Assembly: GCA_023667435.1 (NCBI GenBank)
Contig: JAMPAB010000002.1
Coordinates: 1 to 41,179 of the forward strand
From: Corallococcus sp.
GTDB lineage: Bacteria > Bacillota > Clostridia > Christensenellales > CAG-314
Length of the DNA stretch: 41,179 nt
Reading direction: 5' to 3'
Part shown: positions 8,984 through 18,059 of the stretch, one piece after another
Position numbering within the stretch: the stretch's first letter is position 1
Layout of the letters: every line of letters starts with the position of its first letter
Notes under the pieces: model-generated
The model's input: only the letters and a program-made list of their open reading frames with translations
Told to the model about the DNA's origin: nothing
Database searches by the model: none
Made by a program: the position numbers and the translations under genes

Positions 8984-9529
8984 TTATTTGACGACTACGC
9001 GCTGACCCTCGACCTGCAACACGGTGACGGACGCGCCTTCTTCGACGAATCCGTCGCGCGCGACCACGTCCACCACTTCGCCGTCGAAATCGGCTTTGCC
9101 GCTGGGGCGAAGCAAAGTGATTGCTTTGCCCGTTTTGCCGATAAGATAATCGTAGTTTTTGGTGCCTTCCGTTTTATCTTCGGGGACCGCCGTGCCTACG
9201 TCGAATATCGCCGTTTTGCCCAACTTGCTTTTTCGGATAAGCTGACTTGCTACGACGAACATTACGATAAACAGTATCAACGCGATAAGTACCATATAAA
9301 GCAGCATATACAAATCGCCGCCGCATACCATACGCACGATTATTCCCGCTACGACGAGTATGCTTCCCGCTATCCCGAAAAACCCGAAACCGGGAATACA
9401 CATTTCTATCGCGCAGAAAATTATACCTAACGCAAACAGTACGATGGTCCATTCGTTCATTTCGGTGAACAGACGGGCAAAACTGCTGTCTGCAAAATCG
9501 CTAAACATTAAGAATGATGATATGTTCAT
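8984..9529 (-). CDS. NfeD-like membrane protein, partner of FloA
   Basis: The 181-residue protein has three to four membrane helices (about residues 28-50, 52-70, 73-95) with the FALGIIFCAIEMCIPGFGFF motif typical of short NfeD proteins. A C-terminal OB-fold beta-barrel (about 125-181) includes IGKTGKAITLLRPSGKADFDG. NfeD proteins lacking the ClpP-like protease part usually sit beside flotillin genes and are thought to support membrane microdomain assembly. The start is preceded by CGGAG. It lies 45 bases after hpf and 52 before floA, consistent with one operon. The membrane topology and OB fold agree with family knowledge; partnership with this FloA is inference from adjacency. Confidence 0.9.
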   Translation of the reverse strand: MNISSFLMFSDFADSSFARLFTEMNEWTIVLFALGIIFCAIEMCIPGFGFFGIAGSILVVAGIIVRMVCGGDLYMLLYMVLIALILFIVMFVVASQLIRKSKLGKTAIFDVGTAVPEDKTEGTKNYDYLIGKTGKAITLLRPSGKADFDGEVVDVVARDGFVEEGASVTVLQVEGQRVVVK

Positions 9530-9574
9530 ATGAGACTCCGTATTGTTACGATACGTTATTTACGCGCAATTACG

Positions 9575-10111
9575 CTATTCCGCATCCGCATAGGGTTGCA
9601 GCAAACCTACCGTGCCGTCCTTTCTGCGATATACCGCCTCGACGTTGCCCGTATCGACGTTGACGAACAGATAGAAATCGTGATCGACCATATCGAGGTT
9701 TTCCGCCGCTTCGAGCGCAGTCATTTCCTCTATTTCGAACTTTTTGACTTTTGCAATCTCGACGGGAGTTTCCTCCACGTCGGACACGAAAGCGTATTCG
9801 GCGGGACGCTCGGGCATCTTGTGCGACTTATTGAGTTTGTCGCGGTGTTTGATTATCTGACGCTCGATTTTGGGCAGACACGAATCGATATTGTAGTACA
9901 TTGTATCGCCGATTACCTCCGAGCGGATGTGCGCGCCGTGATAATTTATGGAAAGCTCCATTTTACACTGTCTGCCCATATCCGTAAGCACTATTTTGCA
10001 AGGCGTGTTTCCGTCGGGGAAATACTTGTCAAGCTTATCGGTCTTGGCAGTCAAAATTTGTTCGAGTCTGTCGGACATACGGTAATTCTTCGCTACGATA
10101 TCCAGTTTCAT
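9575..10111 (-). CDS. hpf: Long-form ribosome hibernation promoting factor HPF
   Basis: The 178-residue protein has the two domains of long HPF. The N-terminal S30AE/YfiA fold (1-100) begins MKLDIVAKNYRMSDRLEQIL and binds the decoding centre of the 30S subunit. The C-terminal dimerisation domain (about 120-175) carries EEMTALEAAENLDMVDHDFYLFVN and ends with VGLLQPYA. Long HPF pairs two 70S ribosomes into inactive 100S dimers during slow growth. The start has a GGGAGG site. A near-consensus promoter lies 63 bases upstream, giving a short leader. The gene heads a run with nfeD and floA. Confidence 0.96.
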   Translation of the reverse strand: MKLDIVAKNYRMSDRLEQILTAKTDKLDKYFPDGNTPCKIVLTDMGRQCKMELSINYHGAHIRSEVIGDTMYYNIDSCLPKIERQIIKHRDKLNKSHKMPERPAEYAFVSDVEETPVEIAKVKKFEIEEMTALEAAENLDMVDHDFYLFVNVDTGNVEAVYRRKDGTVGLLQPYADAE

Positions 10112-10180
10112 AGTAACCTCCCATAATAATTGTAAACGTTAAGACGAATAATCCGCTAAGACAGATTATTGCCTGTATAT

Positions 10181-10209
10181 ATTATACCATATAATATCGA
10201 CTATTTCAA
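10181..10209 (-). promoter_or_regulatory. Sigma-A promoter of hpf (and probably nfeD-floA)
   Basis: On the minus strand TTGAAA (10209-10204) and a perfect TATAAT (10186-10181) are separated by 17 bases. The expected transcript start is near 10174, about 62 bases before the hpf start codon. Confidence 0.8.
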
Positions 10210-10293
10210 TACATTTTATTTTATAAAGATATTAACATTTTTTTAGATAACGCGCAACGCGTACGCTAAAACGTTTACGGCTGTTGCCGGAAA

Positions 10294-10316
10294 TAAAAAA
10301 TGCCGCAAGCGGCAAT
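10294..10316 (-). terminator. Intrinsic terminator after clpC
   Basis: On the minus strand TGCCGC-TT-GCGGCA is followed by TTTTTTATTT. It is the last of three stems in the clpC 3' region. Confidence 0.7.
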
Positions 10317-10325
10317 TTAAAACAA

Positions 10326-10389
10326 CGTCCGTTCAAAATACTTCGACGGACGCTAAGACGGGCGCCGCATTTTCGTAAATGCGGCGCCC
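10326..10389 (-). other. Two further stems in the clpC 3' region
   Basis: GGGCGCCGCATTT (10360-10372) pairs with AAATGCGGCGCCC (10377-10389) in a 13-bp stem with a TCGT loop. CGTCCGT (10326-10332) pairs with ACGGACG (10346-10352). Neither has a strong T tract on the minus strand. The rest of the 10112-10428 gap is AT-rich and carries only the hpf promoter and the clpC terminator. Confidence 0.6.
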
Positions 10390-10428
10390 GATATGTTTTT
10401 CGGTTTTATCCAACGGAAAAATCAATAT

Positions 10429-12852
10429 TTATTTGATGAACAAAAGTTTTCCGTCCTTGTTGGCGGCATAAATCACGTCGCCTTTTTTTATTTCTCCCGT
10501 TAACAGCTTCTCGGCAAGAACGTCCTCCACTTCGCGTTGAATTACGCGTTTGAGCGGACGCGCGCCGTAAGACTTGTCGTAACCCGATTGCGCAAGCAGT
10601 TTGATCGACTGTTCCGTAAAACGCAAGTCGATAACCCCTTTTAAACGCTTGTGCAAACCGTAACATAAAAGTTCCGCTATCTTTTCCGCCTCCGATTCGC
10701 TCAGATAATCGAATACGACCACCTCGTCCACGCGGTTTAGAAACTCCGGCTTGAAGAATTTTTTGAGAGCGCGCTCGATGCCGTCGCGCATAGCGGCGTA
10801 CTCGTTGCGACTGCCGAAACCGAACCCGACGCCCGCATTTGCGTCCGTCACCCCGATATTGCTCGTCATAATAATTACGGTATTGCGGAAATCCACCGTT
10901 TTGCCGTGAGAATCGGTCAGTCTGCCTTCGTCGAGAATTTGCAGCAGCAAATTGAACACGTCGGGGTGAGCTTTTTCTATTTCGTCGAACAGCACCACGC
11001 TGTACGGTTTTCTTTGAACCTTTTCCGTAAGATAACCGCTTTCGTCGTAACCGACGTAACCGGGAGGCGCGCCTATAAGTTTTGCCGTCGATTGCTTATC
11101 CATATATTCCGACATATCTATGCGGATAACTTCGCTGTCCGTTCCGAACAGACACTCGGCAAGAGCTTTGGCAAGCTCCGTTTTTCCTACGCCTGTGGGA
11201 CCTACGAAAATAAAACTGCCGACGGGCTTGTTGGGGTCTTTGAGACCTGCGCGTTGACGGCGGACTGCTCGGGCGACGACTTTCACCGCCTCGCTTTGAC
11301 CTATTACGCGCTTTGCAAGCTCGTCCTCTAAATGCACCAACTTGTCTTTTTCCTCGCGCGAAAGCTCTGCAACGGGGACGCCCGTCATTTGCGAAACGAC
11401 CGAACGCACGTCGTTTGCGGTAAGTTCGCAACGGTATTCCTCCAACTGCATTTTATACTCGCCCTGAATATGCTCGTATTCGAAATGCAGCTCGTTGTAG
11501 CGTTTGCGTAAAGCGTTTATCTGTTCCAGATCCTGCGCGGACGTAGAATTGATTCTGCGCTTTAAACCTTTGAGCTCGTTAGCAAGCTCCACCAAACGCG
11601 GAGGGACTGCGTAAGCGGAAATTTTTAGTTTACTGCACGCTTCGTCGATGATATCGAACGCCTTGTCGGGCAGAAAACGATCCGTAACGTACCTAACGGA
11701 AAGCTGCACAGCAGTTTCTATCGCTTCGTCCGTAATAGTAACGCCGTGATGTTTTTCGTATTTGGACTTGACGCCCTTGACTATAGCTATCGCCGTTTCG
11801 GCGGTAGGCTCGTCCACCGTAATAGGTTGGAAACGGCGTTCCAACGCGGGGTCCTTTTCGATGTACTGTCGGTATTCGCGCGTAGTGGTAGCGCCTATTA
11901 TGCGCAATTCGCCGCGCGCAAGAGCGGGCTTTAATATTTCCGCAGCGTCCAGCGTTCCGTCAGAAGTTCCGCCTGCGCCCACCATATTGTGAATTTCGTC
12001 TATAAAAAGAATTACGTCGCCGTCCTCGACCACCTTGCTTACAAGATTAGACAGCCTTTCTTCGAAATCGCCCCTGTAACGGGTTCCCGCGACCATACCC
12101 GCAAGATCTATTTCTATAAGACGCTTTCCCTGCAGCTCTGTGGGAACGTGTCCCTGCGCAATGAAAGAGGCAAGTCCTTCCACTACCGCAGTTTTTCCTA
12201 CGCCCGCTTCCCCTACGAGTACGGGGTTGTTTTTGGAACGGCGCGTAAGAGTTTGTATAACGCGTTCTATTTCCGTATCCCTTCCTATAACGGGATCGAA
12301 GCCTCCCATAGCGGCTTTTTCAGTAAGATCGACTCCGTACGGCAAAGCATTGGGATTGGCGCTCGGTACGTTTCGGGAAGTATACGCGAGCGCGGGTTCT
12401 TCGCTTTGACCCTGTTTGCCGCCTATATTAAGCAACTTGTCGCGATTGGGTATGTCCGCGAGAATATTCAGAAACAGTTCTTCTGCCGTCCTGCCGTTTT
12501 CTTTGAGAAGATACGTTATCTTGTCGTAAGCGTACGTATTCGTCATCGATAAAAGCGCTATAAGCATATGCACGCAATTAACGTCCGCCTCGCCCAGTTC
12601 CGTAGCGATAAGAGCGGCGCGCGAATTGAGATGGGTTATTTCCTGCGATTCGCGCAACATGCCGCCTCTGCCTCTTTCCTTAGGTTCGAGATTGCGGACG
12701 GTCAAACCGAAATCCGTCAGATAACCTTTCGCTTCATTGTTTACGCTTGCCAAACCGAACAAAACGTGCTGCGATTCTAAATACGGGACCTGTTTGCTGC
12801 GCGCGAACATCTCCGCAAATTCGTATACTGATTGTAGCGTTTCCGATTGCAT
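10429..12852 (-). CDS. clpC: ATP-dependent Clp protease ATPase subunit ClpC
   Basis: The 807-residue protein is a Hsp100 unfoldase that feeds substrates to ClpP. It has an N-terminal Clp_N repeat domain (1-145); a first AAA+ domain with Walker A GEAGVGKT at 214-221 and Walker [10 protein letters not shown]; a middle coiled coil (about 405-470) with the LKRRINST and EEYRCEL segments typical of ClpC; and a second AAA+ domain with [16 protein letters not shown] and a sensor region [19 protein letters not shown] loop is the likely ClpP contact. The ATG at 12852 is chosen because GGAAGG lies just upstream; a TTG ten codons earlier has no such site. The usual ctsR-mcsA-mcsB genes are absent, and clpC has its own promoter and terminator. 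Confidence 0.95.
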   Translation of the reverse strand: MQSETLQSVYEFAEMFARSKQVPYLESQHVLFGLASVNNEAKGYLTDFGLTVRNLEPKERGRGGMLRESQEITHLNSRAALIATELGEADVNCVHMLIALLSMTNTYAYDKITYLLKENGRTAEELFLNILADIPNRDKLLNIGGKQGQSEEPALAYTSRNVPSANPNALPYGVDLTEKAAMGGFDPVIGRDTEIERVIQTLTRRSKNNPVLVGEAGVGKTAVVEGLASFIAQGHVPTELQGKRLIEIDLAGMVAGTRYRGDFEERLSNLVSKVVEDGDVILFIDEIHNMVGAGGTSDGTLDAAEILKPALARGELRIIGATTTREYRQYIEKDPALERRFQPITVDEPTAETAIAIVKGVKSKYEKHHGVTITDEAIETAVQLSVRYVTDRFLPDKAFDIIDEACSKLKISAYAVPPRLVELANELKGLKRRINSTSAQDLEQINALRKRYNELHFEYEHIQGEYKMQLEEYRCELTANDVRSVVSQMTGVPVAELSREEKDKLVHLEDELAKRVIGQSEAVKVVARAVRRQRAGLKDPNKPVGSFIFVGPTGVGKTELAKALAECLFGTDSEVIRIDMSEYMDKQSTAKLIGAPPGYVGYDESGYLTEKVQRKPYSVVLFDEIEKAHPDVFNLLLQILDEGRLTDSHGKTVDFRNTVIIMTSNIGVTDANAGVGFGFGSRNEYAAMRDGIERALKKFFKPEFLNRVDEVVVFDYLSESEAEKIAELLCYGLHKRLKGVIDLRFTEQSIKLLAQSGYDKSYGARPLKRVIQREVEDVLAEKLLTGEIKKGDVIYAANKDGKLLFIK

Positions 12853-12890
12853 TGAACACCTTCCTGCGGACTTTTTGAACAATATATATT

Positions 12891-12919
12891 ATTGTATCAA
12901 ATAATGCGGAGTTTTTCAA
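12891..12919 (-). promoter_or_regulatory. Sigma-A promoter of clpC
   Basis: TTGAAA (12919-12914) and TACAAT (12896-12891) are 17 bases apart on the minus strand. The expected start is near 12884, about 32 bases before the chosen ATG. I see no CtsR heptad operator around it. Confidence 0.75.
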
Positions 12920-12951
12920 CAAAATCGTAACATTTTAACTTTACGTCGTTT

Positions 12952-15504
12952 TTAATTTTCGGCGCCGCGCAAAATTTTACGCTTTAAACGCAACGCTCCT
13001 CCCAAACGGGACAGCTCCCGAGCAAGTGTAGGCACCAAAGACAACGCTATCGCAACCAAGTACATATACGCGGGCATGGACGTCAATCCGAATACGCTTT
13101 GAAGCGCGGGAACAAACGCAACCGCCGCAACGAGAATAACGGACACGACGAAACTTACCGCCATAAAAGGAGTTATGCCTCCTTTGAATATGCCCGAACG
13201 ACTGCGCATTTCCAACACGTAAAACAACTGCGAAACGGACAGTATCAAATACGCCATAGTGCACGCTACGGAGTAATCGGCGCGGTTGCCCAAAGCAAAA
13301 CCGATTAAAGTAGCCGCCGCGAACAAAATTCCGCCTATCGCCACGCGCCTTCCGCCTCCGTCGCTGAAAAACGTTTCGTCTTTCCGTTTGGGAGGACGTT
13401 TCATTACGTCGTCTTCCTGTTTGTAGATACCCAACGCCAGACCGGGCAATCCGTCGGTTACGAGATTTATCCACAACAACTGCATGGCGGACAACGGCGA
13501 CACGTCCCAGATAAGCAAGGCGAAAAATACAGATAACACTTCGCCTATATTGCAGGTTAACAAATAGGTAACCGATTTTTTGATATTCTCGTATACGCTG
13601 CGTCCCAACGATACCGCGTCGACAATCGTAGCGAAGTTGTCGTCCGTCAAAATAATATCCGACGCGTCCTTAGCGACTTCCGTTCCGCTGCCCATAGCGC
13701 ATCCTATATCCGCGTTTTTCAATGCGGGAGCGTCGTTTACTCCGTCTCCCGTCATCGCCACGACCGCCCCTTTCTGCTGCCACGCAGACACAATACGAAG
13801 TTTATCCGAAGGTGTTACGCGCGCGTAAACCGCAATGTCCGACACCTTGCTTTTTAACGTTTCGTCGTCCCAGCTTGCCAACGTTTCGCCGTCAACGGCA
13901 ATATCGCCGTCTTCCATAATGCCTATGTTTTTTGCGATTTCTCTCGCCGTTTCCACGTTGTCGCCCGTTATCATTACCGGACGTATACCTGCGCTTTTGC
14001 ATGTTGCGACCGCTTGCAAGGCTTCGGGACGGGGCGGGTCGGAAATGGTAAACAGCGCCGATATGCGCAAATTGTTTTCCAATGCATGCGTGCGCGGAAA
14101 ATTATGCTGCGTTTTAGATACGGCAAGCGCCAAAACGCGCAATCCCTTTTGCGTGTAAACGTGATACTGTTTTTCGAACAGCGCGTAGTTGTCGGCGTTT
14201 TTCATAGATTCGAGACTGCCTTTGGTAACCGTATAATACTCGCCGTTAACTTTAACCGCCACCGTCATAAGTTTACGCGAGCTGTCGAAGGGTATTTCAT
14301 AGAGTCTGACCGCTTTTTCGGTAACGTCGGTAACGGAAGCGACTGCAATCTCGGTAGGATCTCCCAGCCAAACGTTATCGCCGTTCTTCACCGCGTCGCA
14401 GCACCAGCAATACGCTTGAAGCAGAAAATCCTTCCTATCCAAATTGGCGGAACTTACATATCTTTTACCGTCGAAAACACCCGTAAGCGTCATTTTGTTC
14501 TGAGTAAGCGTTCCCGTTTTGTCCGAGCATATCACAGTCGCGCTTCCCAGCGCTTCTACTGCGGTAAGACGTTTGACTACGGCGTTTTTGCTTGCCATTT
14601 TTTCTATTCCCTTTGCAAGCACTACGGTAACTACCGCAGGCAGTCCTTCGGGGATTGCCGCAACCGCCAACGAAACGGACGTAAGCAAGACGTTGACGAA
14701 TACCGACGTCAACGTATCCCCGTAAGACATACGCTCTATGCCCTTGACAAACCCTATGATTAACACCGCCAAACACACCGAAAGACAGACTATTCCTATA
14801 ACTTTAGACAGTTGCTTAAGCTTCTGCTGCAACGGCGTCAGCGCGTCTCGAACGTTGGCAAGCATACCGGCAATTTTGCCCAGTTCGGTATCTTTGCCCG
14901 TCGCGGTCACTCTTGCAAAACTGCGTCCTTTCGTCACAAGACTGCCGCTGTAAATTACGCCGTCGTCCTTTTTGCGTTTACTTTTTGCGATCTGCTTTTC
15001 GACGGGAACGCTTTCTCCCGTCAGCGCCGATTGATTGACGAAAAGTCCCTCCGAAAAAATCAGTTCGCAATCGGCCGTTACAACGTCTCCCGCTTCGAAC
15101 GCGCAAACGTCTCCGACGACCACGTTGCTGCTATCTATCAACGATATCGTGCCGTCGCGGCATACTCTCGTTTTCGGGGACGTCAAACGTTTAAGCGCTT
15201 CGAGAGATTTTTCGGCGCGGTACTCCTGCACAGTTCCCAAAACGGCGTTGGCAATAACGATCAATACGATAATTATCGGTTCCAACAGGTCGGATTTTTC
15301 TCCCGTATACAATGCCATCGCAAACGATATCGCTGCGGCGACTAACAGTATGATAATCATCAAATCGCAAAATTGCCCCGCAAACTTACGCAGAAAACCG
15401 CGTTTGCGCTTTTCCTCCGTAACGTTATAACCGTACTCGGCAAGCCTCGCTTCCGCTTCCGCGCCGCTTAATCCCTTCTTTACAATATCGTCGGTATTTA
15501 TCAC
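12952..15504 (-). CDS. P2-type cation (probably Ca2+) transporting ATPase
   Basis: The 850-residue protein is a SERCA/PMCA-like P-type ATPase. In order it shows a cation-ATPase N-terminal domain; the first membrane hairpin (LMIIILLVAAAISFA); an actuator domain with LTGESVPVEK; M4 with AAIPEGLPAVVT, a calcium-binding motif; the phosphorylation site DKTGTLT (Asp near 335); KG..E-type nucleotide-binding residues; the hinge TGDGVNDAPALKNADIG; M6 with NLVTDGLPGLALG; and a C-terminal four-helix domain. The PEGLP and NLVTDGLP motifs fit calcium export, though manganese is possible. The GTG at 15504 is preferred because AGAGG lies 8 bases upstream; a TTG seven codons earlier has no well-placed site. 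A TATAAT box lies about 35 bases upstream of the start without a clear -35. Confidence 0.93.
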   Translation of the reverse strand: MINTDDIVKKGLSGAEAEARLAEYGYNVTEEKRKRGFLRKFAGQFCDLMIIILLVAAAISFAMALYTGEKSDLLEPIIIVLIVIANAVLGTVQEYRAEKSLEALKRLTSPKTRVCRDGTISLIDSSNVVVGDVCAFEAGDVVTADCELIFSEGLFVNQSALTGESVPVEKQIAKSKRKKDDGVIYSGSLVTKGRSFARVTATGKDTELGKIAGMLANVRDALTPLQQKLKQLSKVIGIVCLSVCLAVLIIGFVKGIERMSYGDTLTSVFVNVLLTSVSLAVAAIPEGLPAVVTVVLAKGIEKMASKNAVVKRLTAVEALGSATVICSDKTGTLTQNKMTLTGVFDGKRYVSSANLDRKDFLLQAYCWCCDAVKNGDNVWLGDPTEIAVASVTDVTEKAVRLYEIPFDSSRKLMTVAVKVNGEYYTVTKGSLESMKNADNYALFEKQYHVYTQKGLRVLALAVSKTQHNFPRTHALENNLRISALFTISDPPRPEALQAVATCKSAGIRPVMITGDNVETAREIAKNIGIMEDGDIAVDGETLASWDDETLKSKVSDIAVYARVTPSDKLRIVSAWQQKGAVVAMTGDGVNDAPALKNADIGCAMGSGTEVAKDASDIILTDDNFATIVDAVSLGRSVYENIKKSVTYLLTCNIGEVLSVFFALLIWDVSPLSAMQLLWINLVTDGLPGLALGIYKQEDDVMKRPPKRKDETFFSDGGGRRVAIGGILFAAATLIGFALGNRADYSVACTMAYLILSVSQLFYVLEMRSRSGIFKGGITPFMAVSFVVSVILVAAVAFVPALQSVFGLTSMPAYMYLVAIALSLVPTLARELSRLGGALRLKRKILRGAEN

Positions 15505-15840
15505 GCTATACGCCTCTTTACACAATACTTCCGTTTATTATATGTACAAGCATCGCTAATTAGACGCGCGCCTTTAATTGCGTATATTCGAATATGTTCA
15601 AGTATACATTTTATGTAAGTTTTCAGCTCCGAAATACGCGGCGACAGCGATTTTATAAAAGTCATGCTAAAAAACGACATCTTCGGGAATTTTGCATATT
15701 CCGCATTAACCGTACGTCTGCCTTACGACGTTTAGGCGCAGAATATATCGCAAAGTTGCAGGTAAAACTTTATACGGCAAAGAAAAGCGCGGCTGTAAAA
15801 CAAACGCTTTACAGCCGCGACTTCGATACTCGTTATTTAC
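15505..15840. other. Intergenic region upstream of the cation ATPase
   Basis: No gene is supported. The left end holds the terminator of the MATE gene and the right end the likely start region of the ATPase gene, with TATAAT on the minus strand at about 15537-15542. The 99-codon plus-strand open frame in between has no ribosome binding site and no recognisable protein features. Confidence 0.5.
15782..15819 (-). terminator. Intrinsic terminator of the MATE gene
   Basis: CGCGGCTGTAAA (15788-15799) pairs with TTTACAGCCGCG (15808-15819), a perfect 12-bp stem with an 8-base loop. On the minus strand it is followed by CTTTTCTTT. Confidence 0.75.
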
Positions 15841-17358
15841 TTAATTTTGCATTTCCGCTTTGCGTTCTTCGTACTGACGCGCTTTGTATCTGAATTGTTT
15901 TCTGTAATCGCGTATCGCAAACGGCAAATACACCAATACGGCTAAAATTTCCGCGAAAGGATAGCAATACCAAATGCCGTTCATCTGCCACAAATAATTA
16001 AACAGCACTGCCGAAGGAATGAGGAAAATGAGCTGGCGCGACAAACTCATAAGCAGGCTCGACACGGGACAGTTTATCGATTGCAGCATATTTATAAGCA
16101 ATATACTGAATGCCGCAGGAATAAAAGCTATGCTTATACACCGAAACGCGTGCGCGCCCTCTTGGACGAAAACGGCGTTCAACGCGTCCAACTCCTCCTG
16201 CGTCTGTCCTGCAGACGGTTGTTTGCTTTCGAATATCGACATAAGCGCTTCGGGACAAAGTTGAAAAAGCAGCGTGCCTACCGTCATCACGCCCAAAGCG
16301 ATAAACAATGCCAGTTTAAAAGTATCGTTAAAACGTTTCTTTTCGTTTGCTCCGTAATTGTAGCTTAATATCGGCATAGTGCCTTGCATCAGTCCGAATA
16401 CGGGCATAAACACAAACGACTGCACTTTAAAATACGAGGAAAGCACGTTGATTCCGTTGTCGTAGTCGCGCAGCATAATATTCATTATTATCGTGATTAC
16501 CGAACCCATTGCGTTCATAATAAGCGCAGGCGCGCCGATTTTGGCTATACGCAAAAAATAATGTTTGCTAGGCTTAAATCTTCTAAGACTTATCGACACG
16601 TCCTGTTTTTTAGCGAAAAAGACGATTAAATCTATCGCGGCGGCGGCCCACTGACCTATGACGGTTGCTAAAATAGCGCCCAATACGCCCCATTTAAACG
16701 CCATGATAAACAGCGCGTCCAACGCTATATTGGTAAGCGCGCCGACAAGTTGAGTTATCATAGGAATCTTCATATTGCCCGTAGCTTGCAGTATGCGGGC
16801 AAGCGTTATGTCGATGACCACTCCTCCGCTTAAAGCCATATATACCGTCAGATACAACGCGCCCTGATTGATTACGTAATCGATGTCTGTAGCGTTCTTC
16901 TCGTTGACAAACGCGCTTACAAACGGTTTGGACACGGTAAATGCAAGAATAAGCATCACTGCCCACGCGCAAAAAGCCATAATAAGCGCGGTTTTGGCGC
17001 ATTTGTCGGCGTTTTCCTTGTTGCCCTCGCCCAATTTTCTTGCTATGTAAGCGTTTGATCCTACGCCTATTCCGATTGCTACGGCAACCACAAGCATAGT
17101 CATAGGCATTACTATGCTGACCGCGCTGAACGAATCTTTACCGAGATTGCTGCCCGCGTATCCCGCAATCTCGTAATTCATTCCCGTCAAAAACACCGAA
17201 TCCACGATGTTGTACAACGCCTGCACCAACATCGAAAAGATAGCCGGCAAGCTCATAGAGAGCAACAGCTTTCCTATCTTCGTATTGCGCATTTTGTCCG
17301 ACTGCAACGCTTCGCGCGTTTCTTCGGATTGTATATTTATATCTTTGTCTTCTGTCAA
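15841..17358 (-). CDS. MATE family multidrug/metabolite exporter
   Basis: The 505-residue protein has twelve predicted membrane helices in two similar halves, as in MATE Na+/H+ antiporters. Visible family signs are LLSMSLPAIFSMLVQALYNI in helix 1, DSVFLTG, the paired SAVSIVMPMTMLVVAVAIGIG helix, and the second-half counterpart IGAPALIMNAMGSVITIIMN. Hydrophilic tails lie at both ends. The start is a TTG with AAGGAG 10 bases upstream; the next ATG is at codon 23. A well-formed promoter with a stem-loop at the mRNA 5' end precedes it, and a strong terminator follows, so it is probably a single-gene transcript. The substrate cannot be told from sequence. Confidence 0.92.
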   Translation of the reverse strand: MTEDKDINIQSEETREALQSDKMRNTKIGKLLLSMSLPAIFSMLVQALYNIVDSVFLTGMNYEIAGYAGSNLGKDSFSAVSIVMPMTMLVVAVAIGIGVGSNAYIARKLGEGNKENADKCAKTALIMAFCAWAVMLILAFTVSKPFVSAFVNEKNATDIDYVINQGALYLTVYMALSGGVVIDITLARILQATGNMKIPMITQLVGALTNIALDALFIMAFKWGVLGAILATVIGQWAAAAIDLIVFFAKKQDVSISLRRFKPSKHYFLRIAKIGAPALIMNAMGSVITIIMNIMLRDYDNGINVLSSYFKVQSFVFMPVFGLMQGTMPILSYNYGANEKKRFNDTFKLALFIALGVMTVGTLLFQLCPEALMSIFESKQPSAGQTQEELDALNAVFVQEGAHAFRCISIAFIPAAFSILLINMLQSINCPVSSLLMSLSRQLIFLIPSAVLFNYLWQMNGIWYCYPFAEILAVLVYLPFAIRDYRKQFRYKARQYEERKAEMQN

Positions 17359-17382
17359 AATCCGTCGTCTCCTTCATAAGAA

Positions 17383-17406
17383 ACGGTTGCCCGATACGGC
17401 AACCGT
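17383..17406 (-). other. Stem-loop at the 5' end of the MATE mRNA
   Basis: ACGGTTGCC and GGCAACCGT form a 9-bp stem with a 6-base loop. It starts at the predicted transcription start, just downstream of the -10 box, and ends before the ribosome binding site. It could stabilise the mRNA; it could also act as the end of the folA transcript, although the T tract is poor. Confidence 0.5.
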
Positions 17407-17411
17407 CGATA

Positions 17412-17440
17412 ATTATATCATATGTTAACGCATAGGACAA
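17412..17440 (-). promoter_or_regulatory. Sigma-A promoter of the MATE gene
   Basis: TTGTCC (17440-17435) and TATAAT (17417-17412) are 17 bases apart, with TGA directly before the -10 box as in extended -10 promoters. Confidence 0.7.
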
Positions 17441-17461
17441 CAAAATCGTCGGGTATACCGA

Positions 17462-17965
17462 TTAATTATTGACGCCGCGCAACGTCTTATTTACGTATTT
17501 GCAGAAAGTAATCTCGTAACCGTTATCCGTTATCGGTTCGGAACGACTCGCCTGTTCGAAGGAATCGTCTGCGTCCAAGTTTGGATAAAACAATTCTGCT
17601 CCGCCGTCTGCATTTACCTTCGTAACATACACTTCGTCGCACCTGTACAGCAATAGCCTGTAAACGCTTGCTCCGCCTATTACGAAAACGTCGTCGGTGT
17701 CATATTGCGACAAAACTTCGTCAAGCTCCTCCAAACAGGCGACGGAAACCGTACCGTCGTGTTTTTTTCCGTCGGAATCCAGCACGATATTGACGCGGTC
17801 GGGCAGAGCGCCGTTCGGGAAGCTGTAAAAAGTATTCGCTCCCATTACGACCACCTTGCCGACAGTCGTTTCGCGGAAAAACTGCATATCTTTTTTTAAA
17901 CGGAACAGCAAGCCGTTGTTTTTGCCTATTCCCCATTTGCTGTCCGCCACTACAATCTGTTTCAT
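17462..17965 (-). CDS. folA: Dihydrofolate reductase
   Basis: The 167-residue protein reduces dihydrofolate to tetrahydrofolate with NADPH. It shows the N-terminal IVVADSKWGIGKNNGLLF strand and loop (Trp11), the active-site acid in KKDMQFF (Asp26), VVVMGANTFYS for NADPH binding, and DDVFVIGGASVYRLLL, the conserved GG turn. The ATG at 17965 gives the normal N-terminus; 13 extra in-frame codons upstream are not conserved. The ribosome binding site is weak (GAGA about 8 bases upstream). It lies 94 bases after thyA, which makes the dihydrofolate this enzyme recycles, so the two are a functional pair. Confidence 0.93.
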   Translation of the reverse strand: MKQIVVADSKWGIGKNNGLLFRLKKDMQFFRETTVGKVVVMGANTFYSFPNGALPDRVNIVLDSDGKKHDGTVSVACLEELDEVLSQYDTDDVFVIGGASVYRLLLYRCDEVYVTKVNADGGAELFYPNLDADDSFEQASRSEPITDNGYEITFCKYVNKTLRGVNN

Positions 17966-18059
17966 AATTACGTCTCGGTTTCTCGCGCAAATATGCCGAA
18001 GCATTTATCTGCGCGCTCTGATAAAATATTGCGTATTGAGATATTTTTGCGATTGCGTT

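Noticed and set aside
15594-15893. Plus-strand open frame of 99 codons upstream of the cation ATPase
   Set aside because: It has no ribosome binding site, runs through the MATE terminator and into its antisense strand, and has no recognisable features.
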